A stretch of 64,000 nt of DNA from an uncultured Roseibium sp. (GTDB taxonomy: Bacteria; Pseudomonadota; Alphaproteobacteria; Rhizobiales; Stappiaceae). Each line of letters starts with the position of its first letter. Within the stretch, counting starts at the first letter, position 1. Of the stretch, positions 8,508-16,635 are shown in pieces. The position numbers and the translations under genes were made by a program. The notes under the pieces are model-generated. The model was not told where the DNA came from. It saw only the letters and a program-made list of their open reading frames with translations, and made no database searches. The stretch lies in contig NZ_CANLVF010000007.1 in the NCBI RefSeq assembly GCF_947494555.1, positions 331,930-395,929 of the forward strand, in the 5' to 3' direction.

Positions 8508-9446
8508 TCACTCCGCGTAGTGTTTGAATGAAACGGCGGCCTCCGAAAATCCGGTCACCGCATCCTTGACGAAGGACTGCAATATTGTGTCGTCCAGGCC
8601 CTGCAGATTTCGAAATCCGGCAAAGAAAACCGTGTCGCGGTCGATGATCACCCGTGCTGCGAACCTCTCCGCAAGATCAAGCAGGGTTGTCTGGAGCGCA
8701 GGTGTCAGAACCTGAAGGACTTCGACGGAGACCCTGTCGAGCTGACCCTCATCGTCGCGCGCAGTGACACGAATGTTGAAAGCATCGTTGAACGCGATGC
8801 TTTCGGTTTTGAGATCACGGTCGAGCGGTCCGACCGAACTTTGGTTTTCAGGCATCAGCACAAGCCGGATGCGAGCGTCCCGATCGAGTTTGTAGGCCGC
8901 AACCATCATGATGACGTTGCCCTGCGAACCACTCCCGGCAGACTTTGTATTCTGCTTCGGACCACCGAACAGGGCCGTCGAGGAATGAGCACCCAGTCCC
9001 ACCCAGAGCGGACTGCCGTTTTCCGCAGTGCCCCACATCTCACTCTCGATGACGAGCGGGATGGATCCCCCGACCCGCAGCTTGAAAATCTCCGGGATCT
9101 GTTGCCGGATCTTTCGCATGCGCACGTCAGGAATTTTGGACCGGAACCGAAAGCCGAGATGTTCGGCAGCGCTGCGCAACCGGTTCAACCGGTCCTTCGA
9201 CGCACCGGTGAAGTGATCGATGGCAAAGCCACCGCCCATGCCGATGGTCACAAGGACAAATCCAATCGGCCGAAGGCTCTCACTGAAGATCGCGAGTAAA
9301 AACCCCGGCAGCGACAGCAAGAAGAACGGGACCTCAAGCTTCTTGAACGACGCCGGCAACAGAGGTTTGGTGCGTTCGAGCTGTGTTTCCGTCGCAGGCT
9401 GAATACGCGCTTCGAACGGATCCCAGAAAGTGGTTTGAGCACTCAC
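8508..9446 (-). CDS. DUF3137-like membrane protein
   Basis: A 312-residue protein with two adjacent membrane helices near the N-terminus (FFLLSLPGFLLAIFSE and PIGFVLVTIGMGGGFAID). A long soluble part follows with a beta-rich domain (GSIPLVIESEMWG, NVIMMVAAYKLDRDARIRLVLM). The position next to lemA and the topology match DUF3137 proteins, but I recognise it more from context than from motifs. The start is GTG at 9446, overlapping the TGA of the VWA gene (GTGA), so the two are translationally coupled. Function unknown; probably a membrane partner of LemA. Confidence 0.55.
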   Translation of the reverse strand: MSAQTTFWDPFEARIQPATETQLERTKPLLPASFKKLEVPFFLLSLPGFLLAIFSESLRPIGFVLVTIGMGGGFAIDHFTGASKDRLNRLRSAAEHLGFRFRSKIPDVRMRKIRQQIPEIFKLRVGGSIPLVIESEMWGTAENGSPLWVGLGAHSSTALFGGPKQNTKSAGSGSQGNVIMMVAAYKLDRDARIRLVLMPENQSSVGPLDRDLKTESIAFNDAFNIRVTARDDEGQLDRVSVEVLQVLTPALQTTLLDLAERFAARVIIDRDTVFFAGFRNLQGLDDTILQSFVKDAVTGFSEAAVSFKHYAE

Positions 9447-10912
9447 GGGAACTCCAGGTCAATTGTCTGGTCCGATGCAGGCGCGACTTCGACCACTTCG
9501 ATAAACGGGTCCCGTTTGCTTTTGTCCCAGGCTTCAACGCGCACCGCGTATTGTCCCGGCAACAGCAATATCGGATCGCCGCCAATGCGCATGGCGATGA
9601 AATCGTCTTTGTTCTCGGTCGAAGCCCCTTTGTATATGTTGATCCTGACATCGAATTTTGTGAGCTCGCTGCCGTCGCGATTGAGCGCGCGGAAAAGAAC
9701 TTTCGATGTGGGCGCAATGATCTCCGCTTGTGCGGTTTGACCGGTCTCCACGTCGATGTCGACACTTCCGGGCGACATTTTGTCGAGACGCGTGATGACC
9801 AGTCTTGCCCGGTATTTTCCGCTCGGGACGACCTTGACGAGGTTCTTCGTATAAGCGGAAAAGACCTCACCCGTTACGGTGTTTTCGATGTCCCAGCGAT
9901 AATCGACGTCGGACAGCTTCAAGTCCTGGTTCATCAGGATCGCGGCGAGGTCGAGCTTTCCGGCACCAAGGACGAGATTGACCTCCGTCATCTCGGTATC
10001 CGAAACGACAATCTGGGCCGATGCGGAACTGCCCCGGTCCGTGCGTGCGACCAGCCGGTACGCACCGGGATCGAGCCGTCCGATGTATTGCGACACGGCG
10101 ACCAGATCGATCTCCTCGCCGCTTTCCTTCACCGCGCTCCAGTACACCCGGACGCCATCGGCGTCCGTCAGCGAGGGGGCTCCTTCTTCGAGACTGACCG
10201 TTGCGGTGAGGTTCTTGGAAAGAGATACGGCGGGAGGCGCCGGCGCGGCCGTGGGAGCCGGCACCGGCGCCAGGGCAACCGTCTGTTGAAGCGCCTTGCT
10301 CAGATCGGATGCACTCGACGCATTCAGGAACAGACCGCCCGTATTCTCAGCCAGGCAGGCAACCTGCCGGCTTTCATCCGCGCTGAGACCGAAACCGATC
10401 ACATGCGCGGTAAAATCGATGCCAAGCGACTCCAGTTCTGACGCCACTGCACAAGGATCTGCTTCGCAGGTTTCGATCCCATCTGTGATCAGAATGACTG
10501 TCGCCTTGTCTTCCTGATACCGAAGCTCTCCGGCTGCACGCCGCACCGCTTCCGTCAGCGGTGTCTTGCCCTTCGGGTTCAGCGCCTGAACGGACGAAAT
10601 CAGCGCGCCTGACCGGGTCGCAGCCGGGCCGATCGGCACCAGCGTCTCGATATCATTACAATCGCCTTTCCGGTTGTGGCCGTAGGCAATCAGGCCGACA
10701 TCCAGGTCCGGCGGCAATTGTCTGGCGACGCCAGCAAGGGTTTCACGCGCCGTGACGATCTTTGCGGTCCCGTCGATCTGTCCCCACATGGAACCCGAGC
10801 CATCGAAAACGATCATCGCGCGCCCTGGCGCGGCGTCTTGTGCTTTTGAGATCGTGGCGATGCAAGTAACTGTAAAAACGAAAATAAAAATCTTGATCCA
10901 ACAAACGCGCAT
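9443..10912 (-). CDS. VWA-domain protein, secreted
   Basis: A 489-residue exported protein, first gene of the operon. ATG 10912 is chosen because AAGGA precedes it at good spacing and it starts a signal peptide (CWIKIFIFVFTVTCIATISKAQ). Residues about 30-200 form a von Willebrand A domain with an intact MIDAS motif (MIVFDGSGSMWG), a downstream Thr in GKTPLTEAVRRAAGEL and an Asp in VILITDGIETCEADP. The C-terminal half is beta-rich with Ig/carboxypeptidase-regulatory-like repeats (PGAYRLVARTDRG, SGKYRARLVITRLD, PGQYAVRVEAWDK). This suggests metal-dependent protein binding in the periplasm. It is translationally coupled to the next gene. No enzyme motif seen. Confidence 0.8.
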   Translation of the reverse strand: MRVCWIKIFIFVFTVTCIATISKAQDAAPGRAMIVFDGSGSMWGQIDGTAKIVTARETLAGVARQLPPDLDVGLIAYGHNRKGDCNDIETLVPIGPAATRSGALISSVQALNPKGKTPLTEAVRRAAGELRYQEDKATVILITDGIETCEADPCAVASELESLGIDFTAHVIGFGLSADESRQVACLAENTGGLFLNASSASDLSKALQQTVALAPVPAPTAAPAPPAVSLSKNLTATVSLEEGAPSLTDADGVRVYWSAVKESGEEIDLVAVSQYIGRLDPGAYRLVARTDRGSSASAQIVVSDTEMTEVNLVLGAGKLDLAAILMNQDLKLSDVDYRWDIENTVTGEVFSAYTKNLVKVVPSGKYRARLVITRLDKMSPGSVDIDVETGQTAQAEIIAPTSKVLFRALNRDGSELTKFDVRINIYKGASTENKDDFIAMRIGGDPILLLPGQYAVRVEAWDKSKRDPFIEVVEVAPASDQTIDLEFP

Positions 10913-11000
10913 TATCAAACATCCTTGTGTCGTCTGCCGACGCAAGAAGAGCACGCAGGTTTATCGAAGGACAGCTGTGGATTTCATTAGGTTGCCGAGT

Positions 11001-12674
11001 TCATTTGAGCGAAAGAAAGCGAACCCAGTCCTTCCAGTGACTGAATGGAAGACTGTGTCCCGCATTCTCCACAAGGGTTACCCGTGCATTCAGCCGGTCA
11101 GCAAACGCCAGGATCCTTTCTGGCCGGATCGACCGGTTCTGCGTTCCATGGACAAAATGGATCGGTACCTCGGTCGGCGCTAGTTGCCGTTCCCAGTCCG
11201 ACGCGACGAAGCGGCAGTCATTGATGAAACTCTCCGACCCCTCTTCCACATGGAACAAGTGTCCCTGCCAGAAGAGGTCGAGCAAATGCGGATCCCGGCA
11301 CGCGTCCAGATCCGCTGGTGCTCCGCCGAACACTGTTTGCGCGAAACCGCCGGGCCCGTCGCGCTTCAACCTCTTGTCCCCTAGCTTTGCCATGTAGCTC
11401 AACAGCGAAACGGAAACGCGCGGCAGGATTGCAAAAAGCTTCTGCTGCGGCGGTGCGCTGGCAAAATCCTGCAGCGTTCGCATGGGCGGCTGCGCTGATA
11501 CACACAGGACCTCAGAGACACGTTCCTGCAATTCTGGCAGGCAGAGAAGCGCAAAGATGCTGCCGACGTCAAAGGCGACAAGCGAGACCTTCTCGATGTC
11601 GAGCTGATCGAGCATGTCGTTGAGGTCGTGCGCATAACGCTTGGGATCCAGAAGCAGGATATCGTGCCCGTCGCTTCGGCCATGCCAGGGCCGTGCAGGT
11701 GAAAGAAGACGTATCCCTTCGGCGGCGAAGTGGCGCGCCGCCGTGTTGGGCATGCGATTTCCGCAAAGGCAACCATGGAGAAAAACGACGGGCTTGCCAT
11801 CGGGAGCACCTTGTTCGAGATAGTCGAGTTGCCGTCCGTCTCTGAGCCGCAATTGCAAACGGGAGTAGTTTTCGGTGCTTTGCCGATCTGAGGAGCGCTT
11901 GTTCGCTGACGCAGCTACTGCCCTCGCCAGATCGATGAGTTCGCTGGTGCCGCGTGATCGTGTCTTGGTGATCATCGACTTGATCTGCTGGCGAACAGTG
12001 TCCACGGACCTCTTGCGGGTGTCGGCGACTTCCGAGGGCGAGTGACCGCTCACGAGCAGTGACAGAACATCGGTTTCGCTCGGTGTCAGCCCGTAAAGGC
12101 TCTGCATCGCGAGGCTGGCTCCGCTTCGCCAGACCCGGTCCACGCCCGATAAGGTCCAGGTCCCACCATTCAATTCAGCCTCGCCCCTGGAAAGGGCCAG
12201 AAGGACCTGCTTTCCCGTGTCCGTATTCGGGATCCGGATGACGGGCCAGTCGGAAAGCCGGCCTGCAATTGCGTCGCGGAGCATCGTGAGCGCGTCGCCA
12301 TCGATCGGAAGGTCCTCTAGCGACACGCCCGGGCTCAAACCCAAAAGGTTCTGGGCAATGTCGTTCACGCTTTTGACAGACAGATCCGAACCGATCGTCA
12401 CTTCGGGCCGATCGGGCTCAATTGCAGGTTTTTTCAGGCTTGAAAGGAGTTTTTCGGCCGTTTCGAAATGGCTTTCAATGTCCCGCTTGCGCCGGAGCAA
12501 TTCCCTGTGTGCCCTGGGATCCGAAATGCTTCCTTCTGCGAGGAAGATAAGTTCGTCAAATCTGTCCTGGTCTAAAATGGCGCTGTAGGCATGCGCGATC
12601 ATGTCGTCCAGTTTGGAAGGGTCCTGCCCTTTTTTCGTCTCGCTCAAAAGTCCAATCGCCCCGCAAATGCTCAA
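11001..12674 (-). CDS. LuxR-type HTH fused to an alpha/beta-hydrolase domain
   Basis: A 557-residue fusion. Residues 1-190 are a PAS-like sensory region, 196-240 a LuxR-type HTH (LTPSETDVLSLLVSGHSPSE), and about 270-557 an alpha/beta-hydrolase fold. The hydrolase has the HG oxyanion motif (FLHGCLCG, 300), a nucleophile elbow AFDVGS where Asp369 replaces the usual Ser, and the catalytic His540 in NAGHSLPF. The usual acid position after strand 7 reads GTQNRSI, with Asn513 instead of Asp. So it is either a dehalogenase/epoxide-hydrolase-like enzyme with an unusual acid, or an inactive ligand-binding sensor. The frame begins at TTG 12674; ATG 12602 is an alternative start. A small LuxR-type gene is divergent. 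Confidence 0.75.
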   Translation of the reverse strand: MSICGAIGLLSETKKGQDPSKLDDMIAHAYSAILDQDRFDELIFLAEGSISDPRAHRELLRRKRDIESHFETAEKLLSSLKKPAIEPDRPEVTIGSDLSVKSVNDIAQNLLGLSPGVSLEDLPIDGDALTMLRDAIAGRLSDWPVIRIPNTDTGKQVLLALSRGEAELNGGTWTLSGVDRVWRSGASLAMQSLYGLTPSETDVLSLLVSGHSPSEVADTRKRSVDTVRQQIKSMITKTRSRGTSELIDLARAVAASANKRSSDRQSTENYSRLQLRLRDGRQLDYLEQGAPDGKPVVFLHGCLCGNRMPNTAARHFAAEGIRLLSPARPWHGRSDGHDILLLDPKRYAHDLNDMLDQLDIEKVSLVAFDVGSIFALLCLPELQERVSEVLCVSAQPPMRTLQDFASAPPQQKLFAILPRVSVSLLSYMAKLGDKRLKRDGPGGFAQTVFGGAPADLDACRDPHLLDLFWQGHLFHVEEGSESFINDCRFVASDWERQLAPTEVPIHFVHGTQNRSIRPERILAFADRLNARVTLVENAGHSLPFSHWKDWVRFLSLK

Positions 12675-12823
12675 CAGCTTGGTGGATTCGCGCTTTCGCC
12701 AACCAAAAACCTAGCACTCTTCAGAGCGCATTCAACGGCATACCCAAATTTGGTCATGTCCTGGGGGAATCGCTCTGTTAGCCAAGACAAGGTGCGTCGG
12801 CGAGCTGGATTGGGAGGCGGAAA

Positions 12824-13093
12824 TTGCAAGTCATTGCTCCTGAAGGAAAGGATCTTGAACCGCTTACGGTGCGAGAATGCGAATGTCTCCGGGAACTGGC
12901 GCATGGAGAGCGTCCTCAAAGGATTGCAGCAACCCTCGGAATCGCGCCAATTACTGTCGACTTTCATATCCGCAACGCCCGGCGCAAACTCGGTGCCAGA
13001 ACCCGTGAACACGCAATTGCAATTGCCCTGTCGTACGGGTTGCTCAACGATGTTTCCTTGAACGGCCGCCCGAAACTCAAGACAGCAGTATGA
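12824..13093 (+). CDS. Small LuxR-type HTH protein
   Basis: An 89-residue protein that consists almost only of a LuxR/FixJ-type HTH (LTVRECECLRELAHGERPQR, IAATLGIAPITVDFHIRN, ARRKLGARTREHAIAIAL). There is no receiver or autoinducer domain. The start is TTG 12824, supported by GGGAGG at 12812-12817; no ATG is available in frame upstream. It is divergent from the LuxR-hydrolase fusion with 149 bp between them, so the two may share a promoter region and regulate each other. The end lies 196 bp before the Gfo/Idh/MocA operon. Target genes cannot be inferred from the sequence. Confidence 0.75.
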   Translation: MQVIAPEGKDLEPLTVRECECLRELAHGERPQRIAATLGIAPITVDFHIRNARRKLGARTREHAIAIALSYGLLNDVSLNGRPKLKTAV

Positions 13094-13212
13094 TCGCGAC
13101 CCCACCCACGCGCGAAGAGTAACATTACCTTTCACCCTCCACCGCCGGGCATTGCCCTGGCAGTTCCAAAAACATTGTTTCAAAGCCCCAAGTGATTTTA
13201 TGAAATGGCAGC

Positions 13213-13266
13213 TTGACAAATTGGAACGTTCCAAGTTTTATGCTTCGAGAAATTGGAACGTTCCAA
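13213..13266 (+). promoter_or_regulatory. Promoter with two identical LacI-type operators before the Gfo/Idh/MocA operon
   Basis: TTGACA at 13213-13218 and TTTTAT at 13236-13241 (17-bp spacer) form a plausible sigma-70 promoter. A perfect palindrome TTGGAACGTTCCAA fills the spacer (13221-13234), and an identical copy follows at 13253-13266. Their centres are 32 bp apart, about three helical turns, so two repressor dimers could sit on the same DNA face. The central CG palindrome is the usual LacI-family operator form. Operator and promoter are seen; the binding protein is inferred (one of the two LacI proteins in this window). Confidence 0.75.
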
Positions 13267-13289
13267 AAAAATTCAAATGGGAGGTGTGA

Positions 13290-14291
13290 ATGCGTTGGGC
13301 CCTGATCGGTGCGAGCAGAATTGCGTCGAGTTATGTGATTGATGCGATCCGTGCACAGGAAGGTGCCGACATTCAGTCCGTCCTGAGTACGGATCTTGGC
13401 CGGGGTACCTCCTTTGCAAGAAACAACGGCATTCCCGAAGCCATGACGGACCTCGACATGCTGCTCGCGGACGATACGGTCGACGCGGTCTACATCTCGA
13501 CAACAAACGAAAAACACCACCCGCAAGCCATGGCCGCCATCGCCGCCGGCAAACATGTCCTGTGCGAAAAACCTCTCGCCATGACGCTTGAAGATGCCGT
13601 GGAGATGGTGAAAACAGCGCGTGAAAAGGGCGTTGTTTTCGCGACCAACCATCATCTGCGCAATGCCGGCTCGCATCTTGCAATAAGAGAACTCATCTCT
13701 TCCGGACGGATCGGCAAGGTCTTGAGCGCCCGCGTTTTTCATGCGGTCAATCTTCCTGAACACCTTCGCGGCTGGCGCATCAATGATGCTGCTGCAGGTG
13801 GTGGTGTCATTCCCGATATTGTCGTCCATGACGCCGACACGATCCGCTTCCATCTCTCGGAAGATCCGGTGGATGTGGTGGCGAAAGCCGGAACATCGGG
13901 GATGGGTGAAGGTGTTGAAGACAGCGTCATGTCTGTCTGGTCGATGCCGTCCGGCGCAATGGTCCAGACCCATGAGAGCTTCACGCATGGCTTTGCCGGT
14001 ACCGGGATCGAATTTCACGGAACGGAAGGTTCGATCTTCGCTCGGAACGTTATGACACAGGAGCCGGTCGGCGAAGTCAGGCTTGTCGACCAAAGCGGCG
14101 AAAGCCCGGTGACCTTCCAGGCTCACAACCTCTACCACCGTGCTCTTGGCCTTTTCACGAATGCGGTTCGCGGGAACGGTCCACCGTCAGCAGATGGCGT
14201 CGACGGCATCAAGTCGCTCGCAGTCGCGCATGCCGTCCGCCAGGCGGCGCAATCCGCCACGGCGGTTCGTGTCGACTATGAAGGATTTTGA
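13290..14291 (+). CDS. Gfo/Idh/MocA-family NAD(P)-dependent oxidoreductase
   Basis: A 333-residue dehydrogenase, first gene of a four-gene operon. The N-terminal Rossmann fold starts at RWALIGASRIA (GxSxxA variant of the nucleotide motif). The family marker CEKPLAMTLEDA is at about residues 93-104. The C-terminal substrate domain carries GGGVIPDIVVHDADTIRF, with the His/Asp residues expected of the catalytic set. The family oxidises hydroxyls of sugars, inositols, sugar acids or related polyols. ATG 13290 is preceded by GGGAGG. Two LacI-type operators lie in its promoter. Neighbours suggest it opens a pathway whose later steps are CoA thioesters. The substrate is not readable from the sequence. 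Confidence 0.88.
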   Translation: MRWALIGASRIASSYVIDAIRAQEGADIQSVLSTDLGRGTSFARNNGIPEAMTDLDMLLADDTVDAVYISTTNEKHHPQAMAAIAAGKHVLCEKPLAMTLEDAVEMVKTAREKGVVFATNHHLRNAGSHLAIRELISSGRIGKVLSARVFHAVNLPEHLRGWRINDAAAGGGVIPDIVVHDADTIRFHLSEDPVDVVAKAGTSGMGEGVEDSVMSVWSMPSGAMVQTHESFTHGFAGTGIEFHGTEGSIFARNVMTQEPVGEVRLVDQSGESPVTFQAHNLYHRALGLFTNAVRGNGPPSADGVDGIKSLAVAHAVRQAAQSATAVRVDYEGF

Positions 14292-14294
14292 GCG

Positions 14295-15869
14295 ATGTCT
14301 TCCAAGATCGTCTCGGCCCAGGACGCTGTTTCACGGATCAATGATGGTGACGTTGTCACCGTTTCTTCTTCCTCCGGCCTCGGGTGCCCCGACAAGGTCC
14401 TTGAAGCCATCGGCTCAAGGTTCGACACGGAAGGGCACCCGAGGAACCTTACGACGCTGCATCCGATTGCGGCCGGTGACATGTACGGCATCAAGGGCAT
14501 AGACCACATTGCCAAGGATGGACTTCTGTCGACGATCATTGCCGGTTCCTATCCCTCCGGTCCGTCTTCGCTGCCGATGCCTGAGATCTGGAAGATGCTC
14601 GTTGAGAACCGCATCGCAGCCTACAACGTACCATCCGGAATCCTCTTCGACATGCACAGGGATGTTGCGGCACGCCGGCCTGGTGTCATGACGAAGGTCG
14701 GACTGGACACGTTCGTCGACCCGGTGCGCGAAGGCTGCGCCATGAATGACGTGGCGGTCGGCAAGCCAATCGTCTCAAGGCTCGATCTTGCCGGCGAAAC
14801 CTGGCTGCATTTCCCGAATATTGTACCGAATGTCGCCATCATCCGGGCAACAACAGCGGATGAGCGCGGCAACCTGACCTACGAACACGAAGGCGCTTAT
14901 CTCGGAGGTCTGGAACAGGCGATTGCGGTGCGCAACCACAGCGGTCTTGTGATCGCTCAGGTCAAGCGAGTGACCGCGTCCGGGTCCCTGCGCCCGCATG
15001 ACGTTCGAGTCCCCGGGCATCTGGTCGATTTGGTCGTTGTCGACCCGGACCAGCGGCAAACCACGGAAACGGACTACGATCCCGCGATCTCAGGCCAGAT
15101 CATGCGACCATGGTCCAGTTTTTCGCTTTCCGAGCACGGCGTGGAGAAGGTGGTCGCGCGCAGGGCCGCAATGGAATTGAGATCGGGTCAGACCGCCAAT
15201 CTCGGCTTCGGCATTTCGGCGATGGTGCCCCGCGTCCTCCTCGAAGCCGGACAGGAACAGGCCGTGACCTGGGCCATCGAGCAGGGCGCCACAGGTGGCA
15301 TGCCGCTCACCGGATTTGCCTTCGGCTGTGCATCCAACGCCGATGCCTACATGCCCTCGCCTCAGCAATTCACCTACTTTCAGGGAGGTGGCTTCGACGT
15401 CTCGTTCCTCTCCTTCCTGGAGATCGATCTTGCAGGCAATGTCAACGTCTCCAAACTCGGCAAGAAGCCGTATCTGACGGCCGGTTGCGGCGGCTTCGTG
15501 GACATCACGGCAAATGCCGGAAAGATCGTCTTCTCCGGCCTGTTCGAGGCTGGTGCGGACCTCGCCCTCACCGACGACAGGCTGACCGTGAAGTCGCCCG
15601 GCAAGTTCACCAAAATGGTGGATGAGGTTGAGCATGTCACCTTCTCAGGACGCCGCGCACGCGAGCTCGGCCAGGAGGTCCTCTACGTCACCGAACGCTG
15701 TGTCATACAGCTGACCGAAAGCGGACTGCTGGCAACCGAAGTCATGCCGGGTATCGATCCCCAAAAAGACATTGTCGATGCCTCTCATGGACGCGTGAGA
15801 TTGGCCAACGACCTGGCCGAGATGCCGACGGCTCTGCTGCGCGAAGCTCCGATGGAGTTGCGCCTGTGA
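14295..15869 (+). CDS. Acyl-CoA:acetate/3-ketoacid CoA-transferase (fused alpha-beta form)
   Basis: A 524-residue single-chain CoA-transferase of the YdiF/fused SCOT type, with both halves in one polypeptide. The N-terminal half starts SAQDAVSRINDGDVVTVSSSSGLGCPDK. The C-terminal half contains WAIEQGATGGMPL, matching the (S)ENG/ExG active-site region in which a Glu forms the acyl-CoA intermediate. It transfers CoA from a donor acyl-CoA to a carboxylic acid, activating the pathway acid without ATP. It starts 3 bp after the Gfo/Idh/MocA gene and overlaps the next start by GTGA, so all are co-translated. The acid is unknown. Confidence 0.88.
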   Translation: MSSKIVSAQDAVSRINDGDVVTVSSSSGLGCPDKVLEAIGSRFDTEGHPRNLTTLHPIAAGDMYGIKGIDHIAKDGLLSTIIAGSYPSGPSSLPMPEIWKMLVENRIAAYNVPSGILFDMHRDVAARRPGVMTKVGLDTFVDPVREGCAMNDVAVGKPIVSRLDLAGETWLHFPNIVPNVAIIRATTADERGNLTYEHEGAYLGGLEQAIAVRNHSGLVIAQVKRVTASGSLRPHDVRVPGHLVDLVVVDPDQRQTTETDYDPAISGQIMRPWSSFSLSEHGVEKVVARRAAMELRSGQTANLGFGISAMVPRVLLEAGQEQAVTWAIEQGATGGMPLTGFAFGCASNADAYMPSPQQFTYFQGGGFDVSFLSFLEIDLAGNVNVSKLGKKPYLTAGCGGFVDITANAGKIVFSGLFEAGADLALTDDRLTVKSPGKFTKMVDEVEHVTFSGRRARELGQEVLYVTERCVIQLTESGLLATEVMPGIDPQKDIVDASHGRVRLANDLAEMPTALLREAPMELRL

Positions 15870-16633
15870 GTGCGCTCCATCTCATACGCCACGGCCCGAT
15901 CGCCGAAATTCGCCTCGACAACCCGGCGAAGCTCAACGCTTTCACAAGCGAAATGTTGAGCGCCCTCGAGCCGCATTGTGCGGAGATCGAGAAGGATCCC
16001 GCCATCAACGTTGTCGTGATCAGCGCGGAAGACAGCAAAGCGTTTTGCGCCGGCGCAGACATACTCGCCTGGTCGGAACTCGAGCCGTTTGATTTTGCAA
16101 GGCACTGGGTGCGGGACGGTCACCGCATTTTCGATCGTGTCGCACGCCTGGCGAAACCGACAGTTGCCGCCATCGGCGCTCATGCATTTGGCGGCGGGCT
16201 CGAGTTTGCGGCAACCGCCGACATCCGCGTGATGGCGCCTAAGGCCACATTGGCATTGCCGGAAGCTTCTCTCGGTATCGTGCCCGGCTGGTCGGGCACG
16301 CAGCGCCTGATCCGGCTCCTCGGCGAGCCGATCGTGAAGGAAATGGCCCTGTTCGGCCGCCGGATATCAGCGGAACGCGCATTCACCGCGGGTTTCGCCG
16401 CCGAGATTTCCGATGATCCCAGAGCCAAGGCGTTCGAACTCGCAGAAGGTCTCGCAGGCAAGTCGTCGCGCGCGGTCGAAGTCGCCAAATACATGATCCA
16501 CGCAGCGGTCGATGAAGATACGAACGCCATGATCGAAGCGCTTGGCGCCGGCATGATTTCGCCCACCGCAGACCGAACCGAGGGCGTCACCGCCTTCCGC
16601 GAAAAACGCAAACCGGACTTTCCTGGGAACTAG
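15866..16633 (+). CDS. Enoyl-CoA hydratase/isomerase (crotonase family)
   Basis: A 255-residue crotonase-fold protein starting with GTG at 15866, overlapping the CoA-transferase stop. The two glutamates used by hydratases are both present: in FGGGLEFAATADIR (first Glu) and in LPEASLGIVPG (second Glu). The oxyanion-hole segments are SKAFCAGADILAWSE and the FGGG turn. Hydration of an enoyl-CoA is therefore likely, but aldolase or isomerase variants of the family cannot be excluded. With the CoA-transferase before it and an aldehyde dehydrogenase after it, a hydratase-lyase that releases an aldehyde would also make sense. Three bases separate it from the next start codon. Confidence 0.88.
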   Translation: MSALHLIRHGPIAEIRLDNPAKLNAFTSEMLSALEPHCAEIEKDPAINVVVISAEDSKAFCAGADILAWSELEPFDFARHWVRDGHRIFDRVARLAKPTVAAIGAHAFGGGLEFAATADIRVMAPKATLALPEASLGIVPGWSGTQRLIRLLGEPIVKEMALFGRRISAERAFTAGFAAEISDDPRAKAFELAEGLAGKSSRAVEVAKYMIHAAVDEDTNAMIEALGAGMISPTADRTEGVTAFREKRKPDFPGN

Positions 16634-16635
16634 AA

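Noticed and set aside
9383..10441. Plus-strand frame of 352 codons opposite the VWA gene
   Set aside because: Shadow of the VWA gene with its clear MIDAS motif and signal peptide.
13125..14138. Minus-strand frame of 337 codons opposite the Gfo/Idh/MocA gene
   Set aside because: No domain, no start signal, and it covers the promoter/operators of the real gene.
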